Below the pieces are notes generated by a model. That model saw only the letters and a list, made by a program, of their open reading frames with translations, was not told where the DNA came from and made no database searches. Of a DNA stretch of 63,212 bases, positions 30,494-38,105 are shown in pieces. The DNA is from Marinifilaceae bacterium (GTDB taxonomy: Bacteria > Bacteroidota > Bacteroidia > Bacteroidales > Marinifilaceae): contig JADGEF010000003.1 in NCBI GenBank assembly GCA_016744515.1, positions 18,968-82,179 on the forward strand, written 5' to 3'. The translations under genes and the position numbers were made by a program. How positions within the stretch are numbered: position 1 is the stretch's first letter; each line of letters opens with the position of its first letter.

Positions 30494-32005
30494 ATGAAGA
30501 ATTCATTTTTGTTTTTGGTAGCAAGTACAATAGCAGGTGGCTTGGTTGCTCAGGATAAAGAGGCGGAAAAACCTAATGTGGTAATTATTTACGCAGATGA
30601 TCTAGGATTTGGAGATGTGGGGGCTTACGGGGCAAAAGATTTGAAAACCCCTAATATAGATGCAATTTCCAATCAGGGAATTCGTTTTACAAATGGTTAT
30701 GCTACATCTGCAACCTGCACTCCTAGTCGATACTCTTTGTTAACAGGGTATTATCCATGGCGTAATAAAAATGCACAGGTTTTACAGGGGGATGCACCAT
30801 TATTAATTCCTACTGATAAAATTACTCTGCCAAAAATGATGCAAAAGGCAGGTTATAAAACTGGTGTAGTTGGAAAATGGCATTTGGGAATGGGAAATGG
30901 ATCTGTAGATTGGAATCAAAAGGTAAGTCCAGGTCCTAAAGAGGTTGGGTTTGATTATTCTTTTGTGATGGCAGCAACAAATGATAGAGTGCCCAATGTT
31001 TACGTGAAAGATGGTTTTGTAGATGGTTTGGAAAAGGGTGATCCATTGCAGGTGAATTATCGGATGAATTTTGAGGGAGAACCTACAGGCAGGAAGAATC
31101 CAGAGCAATTGAAAGTGATGTATAGCCATGGACACGATATGAGTATTAATAATGGCGTATCGAGAATTGGTTATCAAAAAGGAGGAGAAGCTGCACAGTG
31201 GATTGATGAAGAAATGGCAGATACATTTTTGAATGAAGCTAAACAATTTATTCAGCGCAATATTAATCAACCATTTTTTCTTTATTATGCTTTGCATCAA
31301 CCTCATGTTCCAAGGATACCACATCCTCGATTTGCAGGAACAACAGGTTTGGGACCTCGTGGAGATGTAATTGCCGAAGCTGACTGGTGTATTGGTGAGT
31401 TGCTGAAAACTTTGAAAAAGAAGGGCTTGATGGAAAATACCATTATCATTTTCTCAAGCGATAATGGTCCTGTTCTGGATGATGGATATATGGATGCATC
31501 TAAAGAGAAGCTTGGAGACCATACTCCTTGGGGACCGTTTAGAGGAGGGAAATATAGTTTGTATGAAGCTGGAACTCATGTACCTTTTATGATCATGTGG
31601 GAAGGGAAAATTAAGCCAAAGGTCTCAGATGCAATTGTTAGTCAGGTTGATATTTTGGCTTCTTTGGCTTCTTTGACAAATCAAAAGCTGCCGAAAACAG
31701 ATAGTCAGAATATGTTGTCAGTTTTACTGGGAGAGAGCGAAATTGGAAGAGAGAATGTCGTATTGGAAGGGCTTTTTCATAAAACAGCATTCCGAAAGGG
31801 TGACTGGGTTTTGATTCCATCTTATAAGGGTGGAAAAACGCCAAGCTGGGGAGTTGATGTAGAAACAGGTTTTTTAATGGAAACTCAGCTGTTTAACATC
31901 CGAAAAGATCCCAATCAGAGAGATAACCTAGCAACAAAATATCCTGACAAAGTAAAAGCGATGAAAGCCGAATTTGAAAAAGTAAAAAAAGGAAGTGTGC
32001 AATAA
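30494..32005 (+). CDS. S1-family sulfatase, GALNS-like
   Basis: 503 residues with a Sec signal ending VAQD and no lipobox. Formylglycine site C75 in the variant C-T-P-S-R, also a functional consensus. IIYADDLGFGDVGAYG and IFSSDNGPVLDDGY hold metal ligands; GKWHLGMGNG and PWGPFRGGKYSLYEAGTHVPF are typical of the GALNS-like branch that includes 6-sulfate-Gal/GalNAc sulfatases (S1_15-like, a motif-based guess). Together with the other two sulfatases it would allow removal of at least two or three different sulfate positions. Maturation needs an anaerobic maturase or formylglycine enzyme, neither of which is in this window. Confidence 0.9.
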   Translation: MKNSFLFLVASTIAGGLVAQDKEAEKPNVVIIYADDLGFGDVGAYGAKDLKTPNIDAISNQGIRFTNGYATSATCTPSRYSLLTGYYPWRNKNAQVLQGDAPLLIPTDKITLPKMMQKAGYKTGVVGKWHLGMGNGSVDWNQKVSPGPKEVGFDYSFVMAATNDRVPNVYVKDGFVDGLEKGDPLQVNYRMNFEGEPTGRKNPEQLKVMYSHGHDMSINNGVSRIGYQKGGEAAQWIDEEMADTFLNEAKQFIQRNINQPFFLYYALHQPHVPRIPHPRFAGTTGLGPRGDVIAEADWCIGELLKTLKKKGLMENTIIIFSSDNGPVLDDGYMDASKEKLGDHTPWGPFRGGKYSLYEAGTHVPFMIMWEGKIKPKVSDAIVSQVDILASLASLTNQKLPKTDSQNMLSVLLGESEIGRENVVLEGLFHKTAFRKGDWVLIPSYKGGKTPSWGVDVETGFLMETQLFNIRKDPNQRDNLATKYPDKVKAMKAEFEKVKKGSVQ

Positions 32006-32141
32006 GATGCGTGGGTATAAATGAAATCACTGAGGATTATTTACTTAGAAAAGTATGCGTTTGCTCTGGAAACAAGTATCTGAATACTTCAATTGGCAAG
32101 TTCTTCTGTAATTTATTTGATGAGATGAAAAAGATCATTTA

Positions 32142-32168
32142 TTTGCCTTAATCTTTCTTTTATCTTTG
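32142..32168 (+). promoter_or_regulatory. Bacteroidota-type promoter candidate for M64 peptidase gene
   Basis: TATCTTTG at 32161-32168 fits the TAnnTTTG -7 box exactly, and TTTG at 32142-32145 could be the -33 box, although the 15-base spacer is shorter than usual. It lies 25 bases before the M64 start codon and suggests independent expression from the PUL. Confidence 0.4.
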
Positions 32169-32192
32169 TGTTAACCTTAAAAAAAAACGAAG

Positions 32193-33476
32193 ATGAAATC
32201 TATCACATCAATTTTAACATTGCTAGTATTAGCAAGCAAGCTGAGTTTTGCCTCAGTAGATTTTGACACTTACTTTGAACACAAAACCTTGCGTGTTGAT
32301 TATTTGCTTGGAGGAAATGCAAAAGAGCAAACCGTATTTTTGCAAAATATAAAGAAAGAACCTTATTGGGGAGGTACAAGGGTGAATATGCTTGATACCT
32401 TTAATTACGGCAACTTTCGATTTAGCTTAATTGATAAAGCATCAGGGACCTTGATTTATTCTAGAGGCTTCAGTTCATTATTTCAAGAATGGCAAGCTAC
32501 TCCTGAAGCTAAAACTATGAACCGATCATATTATCAGGTAAATGTGATGCCTTTTCCTAAAAATACAGTACAATTCATTATCGATTATAGAAATAGAGAT
32601 GGTGAGTTTGTGAAGCTTTTTGCATATGAAATTGACCCTACAAACTATTTCATACAAGAAGAAACTGTTATGAAGGTGAAGCATTCTAAGATTATGGGGA
32701 TTGGTGATGCAAGCAAAAGTATTGATGTTGCTTTTATTGCCGAAGGATATACTCAAGAAGAAATGGGGAAGTTTAGAGCGGACGTTGAACGAGTTGCTGG
32801 CTATGTGTTGAATGTTGAACCATTTAAATCTTATGCTGATCGTTTTAATATTTATGCATTAGAATCTATATCTGAAGAATCGGGACCTGATATTCCGGGG
32901 AAGCATATTTATAAGAATACAGTTCTGAATTCGAACTTCTATACATTCGATTCTGAGCGATACCTAACGACTTCTGATTTGAAAAGTATGTATGATATTG
33001 CTGCGAATGTACCATACGATCAAATTTTCGTTCTAATAAATACGGAGAAGTATGGAGGAGCGGGAATCTATAATTATTACACATCTTGTGCTTCGGATCA
33101 TAAACTGTCTAAAGAAGTTGCAAGTCATGAGTTCGGGCATGGCTTTGCTGGTTTAGCTGATGAATATTATACATTTGATGTTTCTGTTGAGGATTTTTAT
33201 AACGTGAAAGTAGAGCCTTGGGAGCCAAATATCACGACTTTAGTTGATTTTGATCGTAAGTGGAAATCAATGATAGAAGAAGGTTTAGTAACACCAACTC
33301 CAAGAACAGAGGAGTATGAAGGTAAAGTTGGTCTTTTTGAAGGAGGCGGTTATATGAGTAAGGGAATTTATTCTCCTGTTCAAGATTGCAAGATGAAAAC
33401 AAATAATAAAGATGAATTTTGTCCTGTTTGCCAAAGAGCTTGTGAGAAAATGATCAAGTTTACGATTGGGGAATAG
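32193..33476 (+). CDS. M64-family (IgA-peptidase-like) zinc metallopeptidase
   Basis: 427 residues with a Sec signal peptide (KLSFASVD). An N-terminal beta-sandwich domain (M64_N, about 20-140) precedes the peptidase domain starting IDVAFIAEGYTQEEMGKF. The zinc site is H312-E313-F-G-H316 followed by GFAGLADEY with D323 a likely third ligand. M64 members include an IgA1 protease of a Clostridium; Bacteroidota carry many of unknown target. The gene ends the glycosidase/sulfatase block in the same orientation but seems to have its own promoter. Cleavage of exposed glycoprotein after deglycosylation is a reasonable but unproven idea. Confidence 0.9.
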   Translation: MKSITSILTLLVLASKLSFASVDFDTYFEHKTLRVDYLLGGNAKEQTVFLQNIKKEPYWGGTRVNMLDTFNYGNFRFSLIDKASGTLIYSRGFSSLFQEWQATPEAKTMNRSYYQVNVMPFPKNTVQFIIDYRNRDGEFVKLFAYEIDPTNYFIQEETVMKVKHSKIMGIGDASKSIDVAFIAEGYTQEEMGKFRADVERVAGYVLNVEPFKSYADRFNIYALESISEESGPDIPGKHIYKNTVLNSNFYTFDSERYLTTSDLKSMYDIAANVPYDQIFVLINTEKYGGAGIYNYYTSCASDHKLSKEVASHEFGHGFAGLADEYYTFDVSVEDFYNVKVEPWEPNITTLVDFDRKWKSMIEEGLVTPTPRTEEYEGKVGLFEGGGYMSKGIYSPVQDCKMKTNNKDEFCPVCQRACEKMIKFTIGE

Positions 33477-33493
33477 GTCTTGTATTACGATAC

Positions 33494-33530
33494 AAAAAAT
33501 GCACTCATCAATATGAGTGCATTTTTTTTT
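33494..33530. terminator. Bidirectional terminator after M64 gene
   Basis: Stem GCACTCAT (33501-33508) with ATGAGTGC (33513-33520), loop CAAT, extended by a run of A before and nine T after (33522-33530). It serves the + strand peptidase gene and the convergent minus-strand gene at 33551. Confidence 0.9.
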
Positions 33531-33550
33531 GAATAGATGATTTTATATCG

Positions 33551-33880
33551 CTATTCTTTATCCTTTTTAGCAAGGCTATAGAAGGTTAAAAGAGCTAAAC
33601 CTCCAAATAAGAAGATCATAGAGAAATAAGAAACTTCTTCGCTCATTCTGGTGTATTCGTCAAGAATATTTCCGACTAGAATACCAATAGCTAAACCGAT
33701 AGCTAAAATTCCATATTTTAAACTCTCCTGAGTTCTATCCCTAGTGGTACTAACTAAAAGTTCTGCACTAATTCCTTTTTCAATTAGGGCTTTTCTCTCA
33801 CGATGACGGTAAACAAGAAAAATGATTAAAGGAATAAATCCAATTGAGCAGATGATTGCTACGATTGCTGTGATATCCAT
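33551..33880 (-). CDS. DUF6249-like small membrane protein
   Basis: 109 residues. One N-terminal membrane helix (residues 3-24) is followed by a basic RHRERKALIEKGISAELL segment typical of this family, then two further hydrophobic helices (about 57-72 and 86-103). Function unknown. It is divergent from an ECF sigma factor gene, and a promoter-like TGTAAC-N17-CGTC sequence at 33955-33983 on its strand matches two such sequences in front of the sigma gene, so it is probably a member of that sigma factor's regulon. Confidence 0.85.
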   Translation of the reverse strand: MDITAIVAIICSIGFIPLIIFLVYRHRERKALIEKGISAELLVSTTRDRTQESLKYGILAIGLAIGILVGNILDEYTRMSEEVSYFSMIFLFGGLALLTFYSLAKKDKE

Positions 33881-33954
33881 AATATAAGTTTTATTGGTTG
33901 ATTAATATTTTACAAATTGATAATGAAAGCCTCATGTTTTTTGCTTTCAACTTT

Positions 33955-33983
33955 ATGACGCCATATGTTTATAAAGGGTTACA
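33955..33983 (-). promoter_or_regulatory. ECF-type promoter candidate (DUF6249 gene)
   Basis: Read on the minus strand: TGTAAC (33978-33983) as -35 box, 17-base spacer, CGTCAT (33955-33960) as -10 box. CGTC is a common ECF sigma -10 core. It shares both boxes with the two candidates facing the sigma gene. Confidence 0.5.
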
Positions 33984-34069
33984 AATAAAATATAGTTTTT
34001 TGTGATGATGGATTATTTATCTATAAATCATTAGCTTGTATTTGGACTGAAATGTTTTACCTTTTAGAT

Positions 34070-34097
34070 TGTAACCAATATAAGTTTGCTGCGTCTA
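34070..34097 (+). promoter_or_regulatory. ECF-type promoter candidate P1 (sigma factor gene)
   Basis: TGTAAC at 34070-34075, 16-base spacer, CGTCTA at 34092-34097, 128 bases before the sigma gene ATG. Same boxes as the minus-strand candidate. Confidence 0.5.
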
Positions 34098-34119
34098 ACT
34101 ATTAGTAGTTCGAAACAGA

Positions 34120-34148
34120 TGCAACATTTTATAACTTTATATCGTCTA
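34120..34148 (+). promoter_or_regulatory. ECF-type promoter candidate P2 (sigma factor gene)
   Basis: TGCAAC at 34120-34125, 17-base spacer, CGTCTA at 34143-34148, 77 bases before the ATG. This form is close to autoregulatory ECF promoters that I recall from other Bacteroidota. Confidence 0.55.
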
Positions 34149-34225
34149 TTGTGTTGTGTGAGAGAATTGAGATAAATTAATTGCCGCCGAACAAGTTTGC
34201 AAATCTAGTTTCTTAACATTAGAAC

Positions 34226-34801
34226 ATGAAATCGAACAAGGATAGTTATTACATACAAAAAATTAAGGATGGTGATGTCGGTGCATACGCCAACTTGGTT
34301 GATCGTCATAAAAAAATGGCTTTTAATATTGCTATGCAAATAATTGGCAATAGAGAAGATGCTGAGGAGATTACACAGGATGCATTCTTAAAAGCATATC
34401 AAGCATTGGATAGGTATAAAGGAGAATCGAAATTTTCAACTTGGCTCTATCGAATTATATACAATGCGTCTATTTCGAAGATGCGAAAAAAAAAATTAAA
34501 TCAGGTTTCAATTGATGATGACTATAATGCATCGGTTAATGTGAAATCGACTCAGTCGGCACTTCAAGCTCTAACTAATGAGGAACAGAAATTATTTATA
34601 AATAGAGCTCTTGATAAAATTGGCGGTGATGAGAAAACGATAATTAATCTTTTTTACTTGGAAGAGAATTCGGTTGATGAGGTTAGTGATATTACAGGAT
34701 TAAGTGTTGCCAATGTAAAAGTTAAATTACATCGATCACGTAAGAAATTATACGGTATCTTAGAGCAGTTTTTACAGAATGAGTTAAAGACTATTCTTTA
34801 A
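34226..34801 (+). CDS. RpoE-like ECF sigma-70 factor
   Basis: 191 residues. Region 2 spans about 8-80 (NREDAEEITQDAFLKAYQALDRYKGESKFSTWLYRIIYN) and region 4 about 125-180 (LFYLEENSVDEVSDITGLSVANVKVKLHRSRKKL). Unlike the sigma factor at 4745 it has no FecR partner; the next gene encodes a short two-helix membrane protein that probably serves as its anti-sigma factor. Matched promoter-like sequences upstream suggest autoregulation. The stimulus is unknown; envelope stress is the usual role of this class. Confidence 0.93.
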   Translation: MKSNKDSYYIQKIKDGDVGAYANLVDRHKKMAFNIAMQIIGNREDAEEITQDAFLKAYQALDRYKGESKFSTWLYRIIYNASISKMRKKKLNQVSIDDDYNASVNVKSTQSALQALTNEEQKLFINRALDKIGGDEKTIINLFYLEENSVDEVSDITGLSVANVKVKLHRSRKKLYGILEQFLQNELKTIL

Positions 34802-34860
34802 AAGGATATCAGGATAACAAAAATAAACTTGCTTTTTCTAATTCATTAAACTTAGAACTG

Positions 34861-35283
34861 ATGCAAAAAGAAGATATATATAAAGACGAATTTATTAAAA
34901 AGCTATTGAGTGGTGTTGAGCTTGAGGAACCATCGACTGATTTTACAAAAAACGTGATGGATGATGTGATGCAGGACTGGCTAGTTAATTCGGTAAGCGT
35001 GAAAAAGAAAATGCCAGTTAAGCGTTTACTTATTATAATTGCTATTGTTTTATTAGGTGTTATTATCCTTATAGGAACTGATGTGCATAGCATTGTTGCA
35101 TCTTGGGAACATCCATTGGTTCAGCAATTAAATGCTATTTTAATTCAACCAATACATGATTTATTATTAGGGGTAGTTGATCAAATGGTCAATCTACCTG
35201 CTATTGTTTATATTATTATGGTAGCAGCATTATCTCTAGTGGTATTCGATAATCTTGCAAAAAAGATGCTACATCAGTCGTAG
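34861..35283 (+). CDS. Putative anti-sigma partner, two-TM membrane protein
   Basis: 140 residues, 59 bases after the sigma gene and in the same orientation. The N-terminal 55 residues are cytoplasmic, rich in acidic and polar residues (EDIYKDEFIKKLLSGVELEEPSTDFT), followed by two membrane helices (about 57-72, IIIAIVLLGVIILIG, and 112-130, AIVYIIMVAALSLVVF) separated by a periplasmic loop. I do not recognise a named domain; the position and the helical N-terminus fit a small anti-sigma factor. It has no zinc-binding HxxxCxxC motif. Confidence 0.75.
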   Translation: MQKEDIYKDEFIKKLLSGVELEEPSTDFTKNVMDDVMQDWLVNSVSVKKKMPVKRLLIIIAIVLLGVIILIGTDVHSIVASWEHPLVQQLNAILIQPIHDLLLGVVDQMVNLPAIVYIIMVAALSLVVFDNLAKKMLHQS

Positions 35284-35300
35284 AACCTTACTTTTAAAGC

Positions 35301-35338
35301 AAAAAAAATGCTGTCGAATTATCGGCAGCATTTTTTTT
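35301..35338. terminator. Bidirectional terminator
   Basis: Stem ATGCTG (35308-35313) with CAGCAT (35326-35331), extended inward by TCGA/TCGG-type pairs and outward by A8/T8. It lies between the convergent anti-sigma and DUF3127 genes. Confidence 0.9.
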
Positions 35339-35353
35339 ATGCGTATTTCATTC

Positions 35354-35722
35354 TTAGAATGGAAGATCATCTTCTTCTGGTGCAGGAGGCATATCAGCAG
35401 CATTGAACTCTGGCATTTCAGCAGCAGCTGCCGCTTGCATTTTTTCAATTCTCCAAGCTTCAAGATTTGAGAAGTAATTTACTTTCCCATCTTTTTCCCA
35501 CTTTCTACCTCTAATATTGAAAGAAACCTTAATCTCTTCGTTAACAGAAACCGTCTCTAATAAATCACAACGATCTTGAGTCAATTGAAATTTAATGAAG
35601 TCATTCCAATCAGAATTTCTTTCATTTTCAACTTCAATTACAAATTCTCTTTTCTTAAAACGATCGCTTATTTGTTGAGTATCCTCTTTAAGGATAACTT
35701 TACCGTTAATTTCAAAATTCAT
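35354..35722 (-). CDS. DUF3127 OB-fold protein with SSB-like acidic tail
   Basis: 122 residues. The body (about 3-95) matches the Bacteroidota family DUF3127: VILKEDTQQISDRFKKREFV, KFQLTQDRCDLLE and VSFNIRGRKW, a small beta-barrel of the single-stranded DNA-binding-protein type. The C-terminus is an alanine/proline linker followed by PEEDDLPF, which resembles the conserved acidic tail of bacterial SSB (DDDIPF) that recruits repair and replication proteins. Biochemical function is not established as far as I know. A 16-bp near-palindrome lies 17 bases upstream of the start. Confidence 0.88.
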   Translation of the reverse strand: MNFEINGKVILKEDTQQISDRFKKREFVIEVENERNSDWNDFIKFQLTQDRCDLLETVSVNEEIKVSFNIRGRKWEKDGKVNYFSNLEAWRIEKMQAAAAAEMPEFNAADMPPAPEEDDLPF

Positions 35723-35738
35723 ATTAATATATTTTGCT

Positions 35739-35754
35739 TAGTAAGTACCTACTA
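35739..35754 (-). promoter_or_regulatory. Near-palindrome upstream of DUF3127 gene
   Basis: TAGTAAGTACCTACTA is self-complementary apart from one symmetric A/C pair and contains the core GTAC. It lies 17 bases before the start codon and could be an operator; no regulator is known. Confidence 0.35.
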
Positions 35755-35785
35755 ATGTTTGGTTATTGTAAATTTATTATGAGAG

Positions 35786-36223
35786 TTATTCTCGGATGAT
35801 TACGATTTTCTCGATAACATCGCCACCTTTAATTTGGTCGATTACGTCAAGACCTTCGATAACTTTTCCGAAACAAGTATGCTGACGATCTAAGTGAGCT
35901 GTATTTTCGCGACTATGGCAAATGAAAAATTGAGATCCTCCAGTATTTCTTCCAGCGTGAGCCATAGAAAGAACACCTCTATCGTGGAATTGGTTACCAC
36001 CAGTTAATTCACATTTGATAGTATGACCAGGTCCACCTGCTCCAGTTCCATCAGGACATCCACCTTGAATTACAAAGTTTGGAATTACACGGTGAAAAGT
36101 TAATCCATCGTAAAATCCTTTTTCCGAAAGATCAACAAAGTTTTGAACGGTAGTAGGTGCATCTTCCTGAAAAAATTCAACCTTCATTAGACCTTTGTCT
36201 GTATGAATTTCTGCTTGTATCAT
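35786..36223 (-). CDS. Cyclophilin-type peptidyl-prolyl isomerase
   Basis: 145 residues, no signal peptide, so cytoplasmic. Cyclophilin motifs are GLTFHRVIPNFVIQGGCPDGTG, the catalytic Arg in FHRV, RGVLSMAHAGRNTGGSQFFIC and HLDRQHTCFGKVIEG. It catalyses cis-trans isomerization of proline peptide bonds during folding. It is the first of three peptidyl-prolyl isomerase genes in this 2.1-kb stretch, all on the minus strand, although its distance (312 bases) from the FKBP genes suggests separate transcription. Confidence 0.95.
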   Translation of the reverse strand: MIQAEIHTDKGLMKVEFFQEDAPTTVQNFVDLSEKGFYDGLTFHRVIPNFVIQGGCPDGTGAGGPGHTIKCELTGGNQFHDRGVLSMAHAGRNTGGSQFFICHSRENTAHLDRQHTCFGKVIEGLDVIDQIKGGDVIEKIVIIRE

Positions 36224-36535
36224 ATCTTTGATTTTTATTTATTTTAATCACTAAAATTGAAGATTGAAAGTACTCATTTTCTTTTAAAATGCCTTTCCTT
36301 GACGGTAAATAATCGAAAATGGTGATTACCTCTAAGTTTTTATTATGAGTTATCTTAATTGTAAACAGCTAGTGAGTAAGAACTTGACTTCTTATCCGAA
36401 ATTAAGCTTTTTAATTTCAATCAGGAACAAAGTTAAGAAAAGAATTGTACTCACAAAAGAGAAAAAAAATCCCTTTCCGATATAAATCGAAAAGGGAATA
36501 TTTCATTAGAGATCTAATGAAACAGAATCTCTAAA
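36224..36535 (-). other. 312-base gap holding FKBP terminator
   Basis: No gene. It contains a perfect hairpin TTTCATTAG-AGAT-CTAATGAAA (36501-36522) directly downstream of the FKBP stop and then the terminator at 36462-36497. The part nearest the cyclophilin gene should carry that gene's promoter, but I see no clear TAnnTTTG box. Confidence 0.6.
36462..36497 (-). terminator. Rho-independent terminator after FKBP genes
   Basis: On the minus strand TCCCTTT (36491-36497) pairs with AAAGGGA (36470-36476), extended inward after a mismatch by CGA/TCG-type pairs, loop TTTATA, then eight T (36462-36469). Confidence 0.88.
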
Positions 36536-37243
36536 TTATTTTTTAGCAGTAGCTGCTTTTTCTACAATTTCAAGAAGTTCAACTTCGAAAATCAAAGTTG
36601 AGTTTGGTCCGATATTAGCACCTGCCCCACGAGCACCATATGCTAAATCAGAAGGAATATATAATTCCCACTTAGAACCAACAGGCATTAATGTAAGAGC
36701 TTCAGTCCATCCTGGAATTACGCGAGAAGGTAAGAATGTCGCTGGCTCCTTACGTTTGTATGAAGAATCGAATTCTTTACCATCTAGAGTTGTTCCACGG
36801 TAGTGAACTTTAACTTGCTGTTCCTTAGTTGGAATTGCACCAGTACCAGCTGTTAAAATTTTGTATTGAAGTCCGCTTTCTGTGGTAACAACACCTTCTT
36901 TTCCTTTGTTATCTTCAAGAAATTTCTTTCCAACAGCAATATTCGCTTCAGCAGCTTTCTTCTTAAGTTCTGTAATATACTTATTAATGATTGCTCCACC
37001 AGCACGTTGGTCAATTCTTAAATCTTCTTGAGCTAAAGCAGCGTTTAAACCAGCTAAAAGAGCGTCTTGGTTAACCTCATTTAAAGAGTTTGTTAATAAG
37101 TTGCCACCGAAACTAGTACCGATACAGTAGCTCACAGAATCAACTGTTGAGTTCAAAGCCATGTTAGTATCTACTTTTTTGTCGCAAGAGCTAAATGCGA
37201 ATACGCCTAGTCCTAATGCTAGTGTTAATACTTTTAATTTCAT
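36536..37243 (-). CDS. FKBP-type peptidyl-prolyl isomerase lipoprotein
   Basis: 235 residues with a lipoprotein signal (LGVFAFSSC, Cys 20), so periplasmic and membrane anchored. An N-terminal dimerization region (FKBP_N-like, about 30-115; SYCIGTSFGGNL) precedes the FKBP catalytic domain (about 120-228) with VKVHYRGTTLDGKEFDSSY, VIPGWTEALTLMPVGSKWELYIPSDLAYG and STLIFEVELLEI. The neighbouring upstream gene encodes a close relative without a signal peptide, 31 bases away, so the pair are co-transcribed. Confidence 0.95.
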   Translation of the reverse strand: MKLKVLTLALGLGVFAFSSCDKKVDTNMALNSTVDSVSYCIGTSFGGNLLTNSLNEVNQDALLAGLNAALAQEDLRIDQRAGGAIINKYITELKKKAAEANIAVGKKFLEDNKGKEGVVTTESGLQYKILTAGTGAIPTKEQQVKVHYRGTTLDGKEFDSSYKRKEPATFLPSRVIPGWTEALTLMPVGSKWELYIPSDLAYGARGAGANIGPNSTLIFEVELLEIVEKAATAKK

Positions 37244-37274
37244 TGTTTTGGATATTTAGTTTATATGTAAAAAA

Positions 37275-37877
37275 TTATACGATCTCTAATAACTCTACTT
37301 CAAAAATAAGAGTTGTGTGTGGTCCGATTAGGTTACCAGCACCTTGTGCGCCATAAGCAAGGTTCGAAGGAACAAATAGTTTCCATTTCGATCCAAGAGG
37401 CATTAATTGGAGTGCTTCTATCCATCCAGCAATTACACCATTCACAGGGAATGTTGCAGGCTCACCACGATTTACAGAACTATCAAAAATTGTTCCGTTA
37501 ATCAATGTTCCGTGATAGTGACACTTAACGCTATCAGTAGCCTTAGGTAGGTCACCACTTCCTTCAGTAATGATTTGATACTGAAGACCACTTTCTAGTT
37601 CTGTTACACCTTCAGCTTTTTTGTTCTCTTCTAGGAAAGTTTTTCCTTCGCCTATAGCCTGTCCGGCTTGTTCTTCTTGCATTTTACCAAAAAACTCCTG
37701 TAAAATATCGTTAGCTTCTTCTGGAGATAATTCTGGCATTTTACCATTGAATGCAGCATTAAGAGCTTCAACAAATGGTTCAGTGCTCAAAGTCTTAACA
37801 CCTGATGTAATTAAATTGCTTGCAATGCTTAAACCAAGGCAATAGCTTACCTTATCTTGTTCTTCAGTATATTTCAT
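37275..37877 (-). CDS. FKBP-type peptidyl-prolyl isomerase, cytoplasmic paralogue
   Basis: 200 residues starting MKYTEEQDKVSYCLGLSIASNL, with no signal peptide. It has the same two-part layout as its neighbour: an N-terminal helical segment (about 1-80) and an FKBP domain (about 95-200) with VKCHYHGTLINGTIFDSS, VIAGWIEALQLMPLGSKWKLFVPSNLAYG and TTLIFEVELLEIV. The strong similarity and adjacency point to tandem duplication followed by gain or loss of the export signal, giving one isomerase per compartment. Confidence 0.95.
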   Translation of the reverse strand: MKYTEEQDKVSYCLGLSIASNLITSGVKTLSTEPFVEALNAAFNGKMPELSPEEANDILQEFFGKMQEEQAGQAIGEGKTFLEENKKAEGVTELESGLQYQIITEGSGDLPKATDSVKCHYHGTLINGTIFDSSVNRGEPATFPVNGVIAGWIEALQLMPLGSKWKLFVPSNLAYGAQGAGNLIGPHTTLIFEVELLEIV

Positions 37878-38105
37878 CTATTCAAAATTATTCTTCTCAA
37901 AAATGATAACAAGCTTTTCAAATTACAGATACTAAAACACTTGTAGTTGAATTGATTCTTGTTAGTTTTTTAAGAAATATCAATATTTAGTTACTTTATT
38001 GTTTCTCAGTGAATTATGTCACCTTCTAAAAATAAAGCCCTAAGTTAACAGTTTTCTCCAAGAATGCGAGAAATGGATCTGTTTTTTAAGGTTTTTTTAA
38101 TCTTT

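Larger units (their letters stand above)
33881..34225. other. Divergent intergenic region with three matched promoter candidates
   Basis: 345 bases with no gene. It contains one minus-strand and two plus-strand copies of a TGYAAC-N16/17-CGTC pattern, listed separately. Leaders from the outermost boxes to the start codons are 74 and 77 bases, nearly symmetric. Otherwise it is AT-rich with nothing recognised. Confidence 0.6.

Noticed and set aside
30803-31324. 173-codon minus-strand frame inside the third sulfatase
   Set aside because: Antisense shadow, rich in Ile, His, Cys with no recognisable domain.
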